12,358 nucleotides of DNA, taken from assembly GCA_902767395.1 (NCBI GenBank), contig CACXHI010000252.1, positions 1 to 12,358 of the forward strand, in the 5' to 3' direction. The DNA comes from Oscillospiraceae bacterium. GTDB lineage: Bacteria > Bacillota > Clostridia > Oscillospirales > Oscillospiraceae. Of this stretch, positions 6,717 to 12,358 are shown piece after piece; the first letter of the stretch is position 1; every line of letters begins with the position of its first letter. Position numbers and translations under genes: made by a program. Below the pieces are notes generated by a model that ran no database searches, was not told the DNA's origin, and saw nothing but the letters and a program-made list of their open reading frames with translations.

Positions 6717-8369
6717 TCAGCGGGTTTGCACGATTTTTGCGTCCGCGCCGTCCCTGCGGCTGTCACTGGCGGCAAGAATGCCTTTCGCGGGGTCATAACC
6801 CACAATCGCCGTGCATCCAAAGGCCACGTGAGAGCTGGAATAGTAGTAGCTCTGATTCACCCGCAGCTGATCAATCAGCGACGGCGTCTCCAGCGCAGTC
6901 TCCAGACAGAGCGCACCGTTGCCGTCATAATAGTACCTTCCCTGATCCACCGCGGTTTGCAGCTCCGTCCCGTTTTGCAGCACGTCGATCAGAACCTGCG
7001 CAACAATTTTCGGAATATTGTCGCCGCCGGGAGAGCCAATGGCAAGGCAGGAATGCTTCTTGCCCACCGCAATAACCGGTGAAAAATGGGTGCGGGGACG
7101 CTTGAGCGGCTCATAGGCGTTCTTCCCGGTCGTATTGAAATTGCTGAGGGTGTTATTCAGATAGAAGCCGTCCACGTACACGTATCCGCCCCAATTGTCG
7201 GAAAGGGTATTGGTAACACAGACGATCATACCGCTGCTGTCAATCACGGAGAACTGCGTCGTGCAACGCCGCTCGGGATCCGGGAGCAGGGAGGAGACGT
7301 CCGCCGAGGCGAGTGCTTTGTCAATCAGCGTCTGAATATACTTTCTGGAGACGAGCTTTTTGCTGTTAAAGGTGTAGAAGCGAGGATCGACCAGCTTGTT
7401 GCGTCGGGTCTTGTATCCGACGTCTGTCGCAAGCTTCATGACTTCCAGATAACCGTTGGGGTCCTCACGCGGGTCCGGAATCTCCATCAGATCCGCCACA
7501 GTCAGCATCTCAGAGGTGACAATGCCGGAGGTCGGCGCATCCGTGGTATAGATTCGATAGTCCTTGAATCTCGACTTGAGCGCATCGGTGCAGTAGACCT
7601 GATAGGAAGCAATATCAATCTCGGTCAAATCACTGGCTGCCGCAATGTCAGATGCAATCGAGCCGTGGTAAAAAACCTCCGTGCCCTGATCGCGAATCAG
7701 CTTCAGCGTCTCGGCCAGCTCTTTCTGCACCACGGTATCGCCTTCTCGGATTCCGCTGAACGCGGGATTCTCCCGAACCTTCTCGGAATAGTCCAGACGG
7801 CGGGCAAAGAGCGCCGTCGCGGGGAAGCCTTCCTCCGCCAGCGTAATCGCCGGCGCAATGACCTGCTCCAACGAGCGAGAACCCCATCGGTCAAGTGCCG
7901 CCTGCAGTCCGGCCAGATAGCCGGGAACACCGACACAATCCGTGTTTTCAAGGGCTGATCCGGCGCTGGCATAGTAATCCAGACTGTAGGCCTTTTTCTC
8001 TGTAGGGACATAAACGACCATCACGCCGCTTCCGCCAAGGCCGGAGGAATAGGGCTCCGTCACGCCAAGCGCAAGCGCAACCGCCACGGCTGCATCAACC
8101 GCGTTGCCGCCCTGTTGTAAAACGCTGAGTCCGGCTTGCGTGGCCTCGGTGGTCGAGCTGCTGACCGCATAGCCGCCCAGATTCAGAGAAGCCGGGTCAA
8201 TCTCGTCTGGGTCATCCAGATCGGTATCATCCGGATCATCGTAGTTCTCTGTATCGGAAGCATCATCGTCGTCTGTTTTCGGTCCGGACGGATCATTCGG
8301 ACGATGGCAGCCCGAGAAGAGCAGTAAAACCGCAAGCAGCAGCGCAATCCATTTTTGAAGCTGTTTCAT
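6717..8369 (-). CDS. capD: Gamma-glutamyltransferase-family lipoprotein in capD position of a poly-gamma-glutamate operon (550 aa)
   Basis: A surface lipoprotein: the hydrophobic leader ends in lipobox LFSGC, with lipidated Cys21. An extremely acidic linker (residues 33-59, mostly Asp) precedes the Ntn-hydrolase GGT fold. Family marks are GGNAVDAAVAVALALGVTEP (88-107), GLGGSG (110-115), the autoprocessing nucleophile Thr370 in CTTQFSV, the second Thr388 in VTNTL, and GSPGGD (445-450). Cleavage before Thr370 would give large and small subunits (small subunit 370-550). In Bacillus anthracis the equivalent CapD cuts PGA and links it to peptidoglycan; its position last after capB-C-A supports the same role here. 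Several residues that bind free gamma-glutamyl groups in E. coli GGT appear replaced (see findings), so ordinary glutathione degradation is less likely. The start follows AGGAAGGA (8380-8387), 20 bases after the capA stop. Family certain; CapD role inferred from context. Confidence 0.85.
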   Translation of the reverse strand: MKQLQKWIALLLAVLLLFSGCHRPNDPSGPKTDDDDASDTENYDDPDDTDLDDPDEIDPASLNLGGYAVSSSTTEATQAGLSVLQQGGNAVDAAVAVALALGVTEPYSSGLGGSGVMVVYVPTEKKAYSLDYYASAGSALENTDCVGVPGYLAGLQAALDRWGSRSLEQVIAPAITLAEEGFPATALFARRLDYSEKVRENPAFSGIREGDTVVQKELAETLKLIRDQGTEVFYHGSIASDIAAASDLTEIDIASYQVYCTDALKSRFKDYRIYTTDAPTSGIVTSEMLTVADLMEIPDPREDPNGYLEVMKLATDVGYKTRRNKLVDPRFYTFNSKKLVSRKYIQTLIDKALASADVSSLLPDPERRCTTQFSVIDSSGMIVCVTNTLSDNWGGYVYVDGFYLNNTLSNFNTTGKNAYEPLKRPRTHFSPVIAVGKKHSCLAIGSPGGDNIPKIVAQVLIDVLQNGTELQTAVDQGRYYYDGNGALCLETALETPSLIDQLRVNQSYYYSSSHVAFGCTAIVGYDPAKGILAASDSRRDGADAKIVQTR

Positions 8370-8389
8370 GGAATAACCATCCTTCCTTG

Positions 8390-9577
8390 TCAGGGGAATC
8401 GAACAGGAATCTGAATCCTGCCGTCCCCGGTCTCGGTGTAGCTGTCCGACGACAGTTCCCGCAGCAGGCTGTGGTGGATCTGATTCACATAGAAGCTGTT
8501 CGTCGTCGGCGCGGGGCAGAAATCCTCCAGCAGCAACGGAATCAGTGTAAACATGCCGTCGCCCGTCTGCCGGTCAAAATCCAGACGCAGAAGCGCAGAC
8601 TCACGCTCGCCGCGCTGGTCGCGGTCGGAAATCAGATCCCCCATGCCGTAGAAGACCCAACCGCCCTGATAGTGCTCCACAGGCTGAAGCACGTGCGTAT
8701 GCGTGCCAATCACAACGTCGGCACCGGACTGGATGAGCTGGTGCGCGACACGGCGCTGACTCTTCGAGACAGACAACGCGTTCTGCTCTCCCCAGCAGAC
8801 GTAGACGACCACAAGATCCGCCTCTGCCTTGGCTTGGAACACGTTTCGATACAAAGCGCTGTAGGCCGTCGTGGTCAGGCTGAAATCGTCGATCGGTCCG
8901 GGTCCGTTCGGGTTGACCGCAGAGCAGGACACGAAGCCGACACGCAGACCGTTGACGTCTATGAACCGGCAGGCGCCGGCTGCGGATAGATTCTCCCCGA
9001 CGCCGGCGTAGGAAACGCCCAGTGCATTCATGGCGGACACGGTTTGCTCCACGCCCCGGCTGCCGTAGTCGAACGCATGATCGTTGGCAAGGGCAAAGGC
9101 GTTGATCCCGGCCTCAGCCGCAGCGTGCAGCGCATCCGGCACAACGGAAACCGCTTCATCCAGCGGCGCAACGGCAGCGGGGACCGCCGTCTCGTCTGTC
9201 AAAACGACGCCGTCAAGACAGGCAAAAACAGCATCCGCATCCTGCCAGAGCGGGGCTACGCTGTTGTACAGGAGTCTTCGGCCCTCATTTTGTGAGAAGA
9301 GCTCTACGTTGCCGTTGAGATCCAAATCGCCGCAGAAGCAGAGCCGATTCGTCCCCTCCGTCAGCGGCTCGGCGGGAACCGTTCGATGAATCAGCCGTTC
9401 GTGCCGCTGTACGCCAAGGAACACCAGCACCGCAATCAGAACAACGCAGGCAGCCAACACGCGATACCACGTCGGCATTGCCTTTCCCATGCGGTCGCGG
9501 CGTGAGAGAATCAGGAGCCTTTGCTTCAGGCTCAAACGCGGCTGCTCCGCGGCCTGCGATTGCTTTCGTTCATTCAT
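8390..9577 (-). CDS. capA: CapA/PgsA family poly-gamma-glutamate capsule protein (395 aa)
   Basis: The extracellular, metallophosphoesterase-like partner of the PGA synthase (PGA_cap, PF09587), needed for polymer assembly or export. A basic cytoplasmic tail (1-37) precedes one membrane span (about 40-57, LAACVVLIAVLVFLGV). The remainder lies outside. Family motifs in order are FCGDLDLNG (about 81-89), FACLDG (118-123), ANDHAFDYG (164-172), VYVCWGEQ (258-265), GTHTHVLQPVE (291-301) and FYGMGD (309-314). The usual ANNH reads ANDH, and HWG reads CWG, so the metal site may be altered. Length is close to Bacillus PgsA/CapA (about 380-410). A GTG at 9586 would add three residues but lies inside the ribosome binding site, so the ATG at 9577 is chosen. 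It overlaps the end of capC through its Shine-Dalgarno site, implying coupled translation. Confidence 0.9.
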   Translation of the reverse strand: MNERKQSQAAEQPRLSLKQRLLILSRRDRMGKAMPTWYRVLAACVVLIAVLVFLGVQRHERLIHRTVPAEPLTEGTNRLCFCGDLDLNGNVELFSQNEGRRLLYNSVAPLWQDADAVFACLDGVVLTDETAVPAAVAPLDEAVSVVPDALHAAAEAGINAFALANDHAFDYGSRGVEQTVSAMNALGVSYAGVGENLSAAGACRFIDVNGLRVGFVSCSAVNPNGPGPIDDFSLTTTAYSALYRNVFQAKAEADLVVVYVCWGEQNALSVSKSQRRVAHQLIQSGADVVIGTHTHVLQPVEHYQGGWVFYGMGDLISDRDQRGERESALLRLDFDRQTGDGMFTLIPLLLEDFCPAPTTNSFYVNQIHHSLLRELSSDSYTETGDGRIQIPVRFP

Positions 9578-9583
9578 GGGCCG

Positions 9584-9589
9584 CACCTC
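9584..9589 (-). promoter_or_regulatory. Ribosome binding site of capA, overlapping the capC stop
   Basis: GAGGTG on the minus strand, six bases before the ATG at 9577. The possible GTG start at 9586 is part of this same site, which argues against its use. The site straddles the capC TGA, typical of coupled translation. Confidence 0.7.
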
Positions 9590-10043
9590 AGAACAGGAGC
9601 ATCAGCAGACGCACGATGCCGAAGGTGGCGTAGGTGGCCGCAAGAACGGCAGGAATCGTGATATGCAAACCCTGCCGGGCGCTGGTATTGGCAATCAGGC
9701 CGGGGCTGACGACGCCGATGCCGCGGAAGGCCAACGTTGCAAAGGGCAGGGTCGGAACCAGCAAGTCCGCCGCCACCTTCAGCACCAGACTCACCAGCAG
9801 ACATGCCACGAACTTCCGCTTGCCAAAGAGCAGCAGGAAACGGGAAAGCACCAGCTCCACCACAAGATAAGTCAACAGCGCAACGAGAAGCACCACCGCC
9901 ATGGACATCAGATCGTCACAGATCATCGCAAGATAACCGGCCGCAACCACACCGCCGGAGCTGATTCCAAGAAACTCCTCCATGGCAATGCTCAGAATCA
10001 AGCCGACCGCCACCGCCAGATAAAACTCCGTCATCATACTCAT
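9588..10043 (-). CDS. capC: PgsC/CapC poly-gamma-glutamate biosynthesis membrane protein (151 aa)
   Basis: A small, very hydrophobic protein of the PgsC/CapC family, which forms the membrane part of PGA synthase together with PgsB. Several membrane spans are visible: about 6-24, 29-41, 46-66, 78-96 and 129-150. The conserved segment FRGIGVVSPGLIANT (106-120) followed by RQGLHIT is the clearest family signature, along with the FGKRKF loop (73-78). Its 151 residues match the Bacillus subtilis protein (about 149). The first ATG at 10043 has GGAGG (10053-10057) nine bases upstream; ATGs two and three codons later (MSMM) are also possible. It begins four bases after the capB stop. Confidence 0.93.
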   Translation of the reverse strand: MSMMTEFYLAVAVGLILSIAMEEFLGISSGGVVAAGYLAMICDDLMSMAVVLLVALLTYLVVELVLSRFLLLFGKRKFVACLLVSLVLKVAADLLVPTLPFATLAFRGIGVVSPGLIANTSARQGLHITIPAVLAATYATFGIVRLLMLLF

Positions 10044-10047
10044 CTCT

Positions 10048-11328
10048 TTATTCCTCCATCCCGGCCTTCAGCCGTTCAAGCTGGTTTTGAATGACCTCCG
10101 CAGGAGGCTCCGAGGCTTTGGCAAACACCGTGTGGACGCCGCCTTCGTTCAGCTCGTACAGTGCCTGAATGAACTCCTCGCCGATGCCGTGGATGTTGCC
10201 CACGCCGACAAGAACGTGCCCATCCAGCATGGGAACCAGAGTCTCCATCACAGCCTCTACGGACTGCCCCTCTATCTCCCGATAAACCTGCACATTCGGC
10301 AGCTTGCCGCGTCGGTAGGTCGAACGGATCGGGGCGGTCATCTCCCCGATCACCACAAGCTGAATCGGGCCGAGATTTGGCAGACAGTCGCGGGCAAACT
10401 GATAGGAGCGGTCCACACGATCCGGGCGACAGTTCATCACAACCACCGGCATTTCCATGGGGATCGGCTCATCTTGCAGGTACTCCCAGATCTCCAGCGT
10501 TGAGGCAGGCTCGTTCGCTGCAAACGCGTTGACAAACCAAGTCTTCAGGCCGGGTCTTTGCAGCGGGATCACCTGAAGCGCACCGGGGTCCGGCGCGGCC
10601 TTGAGCATTCCGCGCAGGCTGGTTTCATCGTCGATCCCCAGCATTCGTGCAACGCCGAGGGCCACCGCGCAGTTGTTGTCAAAGACCTTATACGGAAAAA
10701 GCTGGAGAAACTCCTCCGTAATCTCATGTGGCCGGATCACCTCTAGCCGACTGTGCCGTTTCTTTGCCACGGAGCGGAAATAGTCCGTGAATTCACAGTC
10801 CGGCACCACCGCAACGCCGTGGTATGGGATCGTATCGGCGAAGGCCCACGCAAGCTGCTCGAGCGTCGGCCCCATCTCGTCCAGATGATCCTCCAGCACG
10901 TTGACGATTGCCAGCACATCCGCCTTGATGATATGGTGCTGATAGGCGATCTGATAATCCGGGCGAACCGCCATACACTCGCAGACGAGCGCGTCCGCGC
11001 CGGAACGAACTGCCTTGCGAATCACGCGAATCTGCTCGCTGATACTGACGCCGCGGGGACGGCGGACCAGTTCCTCCTCTTCTTCCTGATTCCAGTAAAA
11101 CATTCTGGCCGCCGTGCCGGTGGTCTTTCCGACTACATGATACCCTGCCTCGCGCAGAATGGAAAAAATCATTCGCGTGATGGTAGACTTTCCACGAATG
11201 CCGTTGACATTCACCCGAATTCGGAGTTTTTTCAGATTGCGCTCGTTTTGAAGCTTCTCCACAATCAGCAGCGCAAGCGGAATCAGCGTCAGAAGAATCA
11301 AAACAACCAAAAGCTTCTTTTCATCCAT
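10048..11328 (-). CDS. capB: PgsB/CapB poly-gamma-glutamate synthase, ATP-dependent ligase subunit (426 aa)
   Basis: The catalytic subunit of PGA synthase, a Mur-ligase-like amide ligase that activates the gamma-carboxyl of glutamate with ATP and extends the chain at the membrane. An N-terminal membrane anchor (about 5-23) is followed by the nucleotide loop VNGIRGKSTITR (41-52). Next come GKTTGTAAR (67-75), RGVSISEQIRVIRKAV (92-107), CECMAVRPDYQ (116-126), NVLEDHLDEMGPT (143-155) and NAFAANEPAST (267-277), all typical of the family. GVGNIHGIGEEF (375-386) marks the C-terminal part. Length lies between Bacillus subtilis PgsB (about 393) and Bacillus anthracis CapB (about 464). The start ATG is preceded by AGAGGA eight bases upstream. 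It is the first gene of the capsule operon, behind a promoter and structured leader. Confidence 0.94.
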   Translation of the reverse strand: MDEKKLLVVLILLTLIPLALLIVEKLQNERNLKKLRIRVNVNGIRGKSTITRMIFSILREAGYHVVGKTTGTAARMFYWNQEEEEELVRRPRGVSISEQIRVIRKAVRSGADALVCECMAVRPDYQIAYQHHIIKADVLAIVNVLEDHLDEMGPTLEQLAWAFADTIPYHGVAVVPDCEFTDYFRSVAKKRHSRLEVIRPHEITEEFLQLFPYKVFDNNCAVALGVARMLGIDDETSLRGMLKAAPDPGALQVIPLQRPGLKTWFVNAFAANEPASTLEIWEYLQDEPIPMEMPVVVMNCRPDRVDRSYQFARDCLPNLGPIQLVVIGEMTAPIRSTYRRGKLPNVQVYREIEGQSVEAVMETLVPMLDGHVLVGVGNIHGIGEEFIQALYELNEGGVHTVFAKASEPPAEVIQNQLERLKAGMEE

Positions 11329-11406
11329 CTCTGTATCCTCTCAAGGAAGCCGTGAGTTTCTCAGTTTCCGAAGAAGGCTTCGGCCAAAAAGGCCAACCTC
11401 CACATT
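11329..11406 (-). promoter_or_regulatory. Structured 5' leader of the capsule operon
   Basis: The predicted leader of about 78 nt contains short hairpins that overlap one another. GGCC-TTTTT-GGCC lies at 11382-11394 and CCGAAG-CCTT-CTTCGG at 11368-11383. A competing pairing joins GAAGCC (11376-11381) with GGCTTC (11346-11351), next to the AGAGGA ribosome binding site. None is followed by a T-run, so attenuation by termination is not supported; control of translation is possible but unproven. No known riboswitch was recognised. Confidence 0.35.
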
Positions 11407-11412
11407 TTGAGC

Positions 11413-11441
11413 ATTTTATCACTAATTTGCAAAATTGTCCA
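11413..11441 (-). promoter_or_regulatory. Extended sigma-A-type promoter of the capBCAD operon
   Basis: Minus-strand TGGACA (11436-11441) and TAAAAT (11413-11418) have an exact 17-base spacer, with TGA just before the -10 forming an extended -10 element. An A-rich tract (AAAAACAAAAAAACAG, about 11443-11458) sits directly upstream of the -35 and could serve as an UP element. Transcription would start near 11406. Confidence 0.8.
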
Positions 11442-11541
11442 CTGTTTTTTTGTTTTTCTCGAAAAAGCGCAGGATTCCGATAAAATGACATGAGATCCGC
11501 CGGCCAACGCACACGGATGGCTTTTTTCGGAAATAGTTTCC

Positions 11542-11572
11542 AAGCCCCCGTGACGGTCCGTCACGGGGGCTT
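11542..11572 (-). terminator. Strong hairpin after recR, probable terminator without a clear T-run
   Basis: A perfect 14-bp stem (AAGCCCCCGTGACG) with a 3-nt loop begins 29 bases after the recR stop. The right arm ends in TT and is followed by GGAAACTATTTCC, itself a small hairpin, so there is no classical T-tract. It likely marks the end of the ebfC-recR transcript, or blunts readthrough into the capsule operon. Confidence 0.6.
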
Positions 11573-11601
11573 ACTGATTCAACGCTCGGTCCTCTGTGCC
11601 G

Positions 11602-12204
11602 TTACATTTCTCTACGGCCTTCCAGCGCTCGCATCAACGTGACCTCGTCGGCATATTCCAACTGGCTGCCCACGGGAATCCCGTAGGCCAAGCGAGTGAC
11701 CTTGACCTCCATCGGGCCGAGCAGACGCGACAGATACATCGCCGTCGCTTCCCCCTCCGTGTCCGGATTAGTCGCCATGATGATTTCCCGGACGCCGCCC
11801 TTCGCCACACGTGAGAGGAGCTCCCGGATGCGAATGTCGTCGGGTCCGACGTGATTCAGCGGGGAAATGACACCGTGAAGCACGTGATAAACGCCCTCGT
11901 ACTCCCTGGCCCGCTCCATTGCAATCACGTCGCGCGGCTCCGCCACGACGCAGATCACGCCGTGATCGCGGCGCTCGTCGCCGCAGATGGCACACAGCTC
12001 GCCGTCGGTGAGATTCTGACAGACCGGACAGGTATGAACGGTTTGCTTCGCCTCCACAATGGCCCGCGCGAAGGCGGCAGCCTCCTCGTCCGGCAGGCCG
12101 AGCACATAGAAAGCAAGCCGCTGTGCCGTCTTGCCGCCAATGCCGGGCAGCTTGGCAAACTCCTCCGTCAGCCGCTCCAGCGCGGCGGGAAAGTAACGAA
12201 GCAT
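11602..12204 (-). CDS. recR: Recombination mediator protein RecR (200 aa)
   Basis: RecR acts with RecO (and RecF) to load RecA at single-stranded gaps. All family parts are visible: a helix-hairpin-helix region (LPGIGGKTAQRLAF, 19-32), a four-Cys zinc finger (Cys59, Cys62, Cys71, Cys74), and a Toprim domain with VAEPRDVIAME (87-97) and the acidic motif NPDTEGEATA (146-155). The C-terminal segment LAYGIPVGSQLEYADEVTL (172-190) follows. The length of 200 matches the family norm. The ATG overlaps the ebfC stop by one base (TGATG), so translation is coupled; the upstream site is only a weak GGGCGGG. The order ebfC-recR, usually after dnaX, is classical in Firmicutes. Confidence 0.97.
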   Translation of the reverse strand: MLRYFPAALERLTEEFAKLPGIGGKTAQRLAFYVLGLPDEEAAAFARAIVEAKQTVHTCPVCQNLTDGELCAICGDERRDHGVICVVAEPRDVIAMERAREYEGVYHVLHGVISPLNHVGPDDIRIRELLSRVAKGGVREIIMATNPDTEGEATAMYLSRLLGPMEVKVTRLAYGIPVGSQLEYADEVTLMRALEGRREM

Positions 12205-12358
12205 CAGAACAACCCGCCCAGACTGCCCAGATTCAGGCTGCCGGTGAGCTTGTTCATATTGGCGTTGGCCTCTGCCTCTGCCTTGCGCATCGCCTCGTTC
12301 ACAGCAGCCACAACCATATCCTGAAGCATTTCCACGTCCTCGGGGTCCACGGCCTCTG
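12204..12358 (-). CDS. ebfC: YbaB/EbfC family nucleoid-associated protein, C-terminal 50 residues (5' end beyond window)
   Basis: Partial gene entering from the right edge. The visible residues include DVEMLQDMVVAAVNEAMRKA and end in NMNKLTGSLNLGSLGGLF, the usual C-terminus of YbaB/EbfC proteins. The preceding Ala/Glu-rich helix also fits. These small dimeric DNA-binding proteins (about 100-115 residues) coat the nucleoid and are commonly encoded directly upstream of recR. The stop codon shares one base with the recR start. Confidence 0.9.
   Translation of the reverse strand, partial: EAVDPEDVEMLQDMVVAAVNEAMRKAEAEANANMNKLTGSLNLGSLGGLF

Noticed and set aside
7086..7958. Plus-strand open frame of 290 codons
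   Set aside because: Antisense to the clearly recognisable GGT-family gene; no protein-family features.
6717..8369. Plain glutathione-degrading gamma-glutamyltranspeptidase
   Set aside because: Its place at the end of capBCA and the replaced substrate-binding residues make a CapD-like role more likely, though it cannot be excluded.
9489..10094. Plus-strand open frame of 201 codons rich in His and Gln
   Set aside because: Complement of hydrophobic capC and the capA start; its composition is what antisense of a membrane protein gives.
11361..11564. Small minus-strand open frames (63-67 codons) between recR and capB
   Set aside because: They span the recR hairpin and the capsule promoter and lack a convincing ribosome binding site or family resemblance.
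1..12358. CRISPR array, insertion sequence, tRNA, rRNA or prophage
   Set aside because: No spaced direct repeats, transposase, terminal inverted repeats, tRNA-like cloverleaf or phage genes were seen; the only tandem repeats are inside the protease coding sequence.

Overview
The window looks like chromosomal DNA from a Gram-positive anaerobe of the class Clostridia, most likely a gut Oscillospirales-type bacterium; that placement is inference. The support is strong Shine-Dalgarno sites, sigma-A-like promoters in short AT-rich gaps between GC-rich genes, a Firmicutes-type ebfC-recR pair, a lipoprotein lipobox, and a very large secreted papain-like protease with InlB-like repeats of the kind common in that group. 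Every gene that can be supported lies on the minus strand, so the genes read from the right edge to the left edge. No gap between genes exceeds 300 bases; the largest (11329-11601) holds a hairpin, a promoter and a leader.

Reading in the direction of transcription: (1) 12358-11602 is the end of a DNA-maintenance operon, with the C-terminus of the nucleoid protein EbfC/YbaB overlapping recR by one base, followed by a 14-bp hairpin. (2) 11441-6638 is a self-contained poly-gamma-glutamate (PGA) capsule operon: promoter, about 78 nt of structured leader, capB/pgsB (ligase), capC/pgsC (membrane partner), capA/pgsA (extracellular metallophosphoesterase-like partner) and a gamma-glutamyltransferase-family lipoprotein in the capD position, closed by an intrinsic terminator. 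The order B-C-A-D is that of the Bacillus anthracis cap operon, without a visible capE. (3) 6576-1617 is a single-gene unit for a 1604-residue secreted cysteine protease, with its own promoter and terminator. It carries a C1 papain domain, three paired modules (InlB-like repeat plus a domain with a DW[TA]G motif), and a Cys-rich block of three 46-residue tandem repeats. (4) 1600-1 is a small operon in which a cytidylate-kinase-like P-loop protein is translationally coupled (ATGA) to a MATE-family efflux transporter that runs off the left edge.

The most interesting part is the capsule operon. CapB and CapC would polymerise glutamate at the membrane, CapA would assist export or assembly, and the CapD-like lipoprotein would cut the polymer or transfer it outside the cell. 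That last protein keeps the self-processing threonine and the GSPGG loop of gamma-glutamyltransferases. It appears to have lost nearly all residues that hold a free gamma-glutamyl substrate in the E. coli enzyme, and it has an unusual Asp-rich linker behind its lipid anchor. The neighbouring giant protease is probably another surface or secreted product, but nothing in the sequence links the two functionally.
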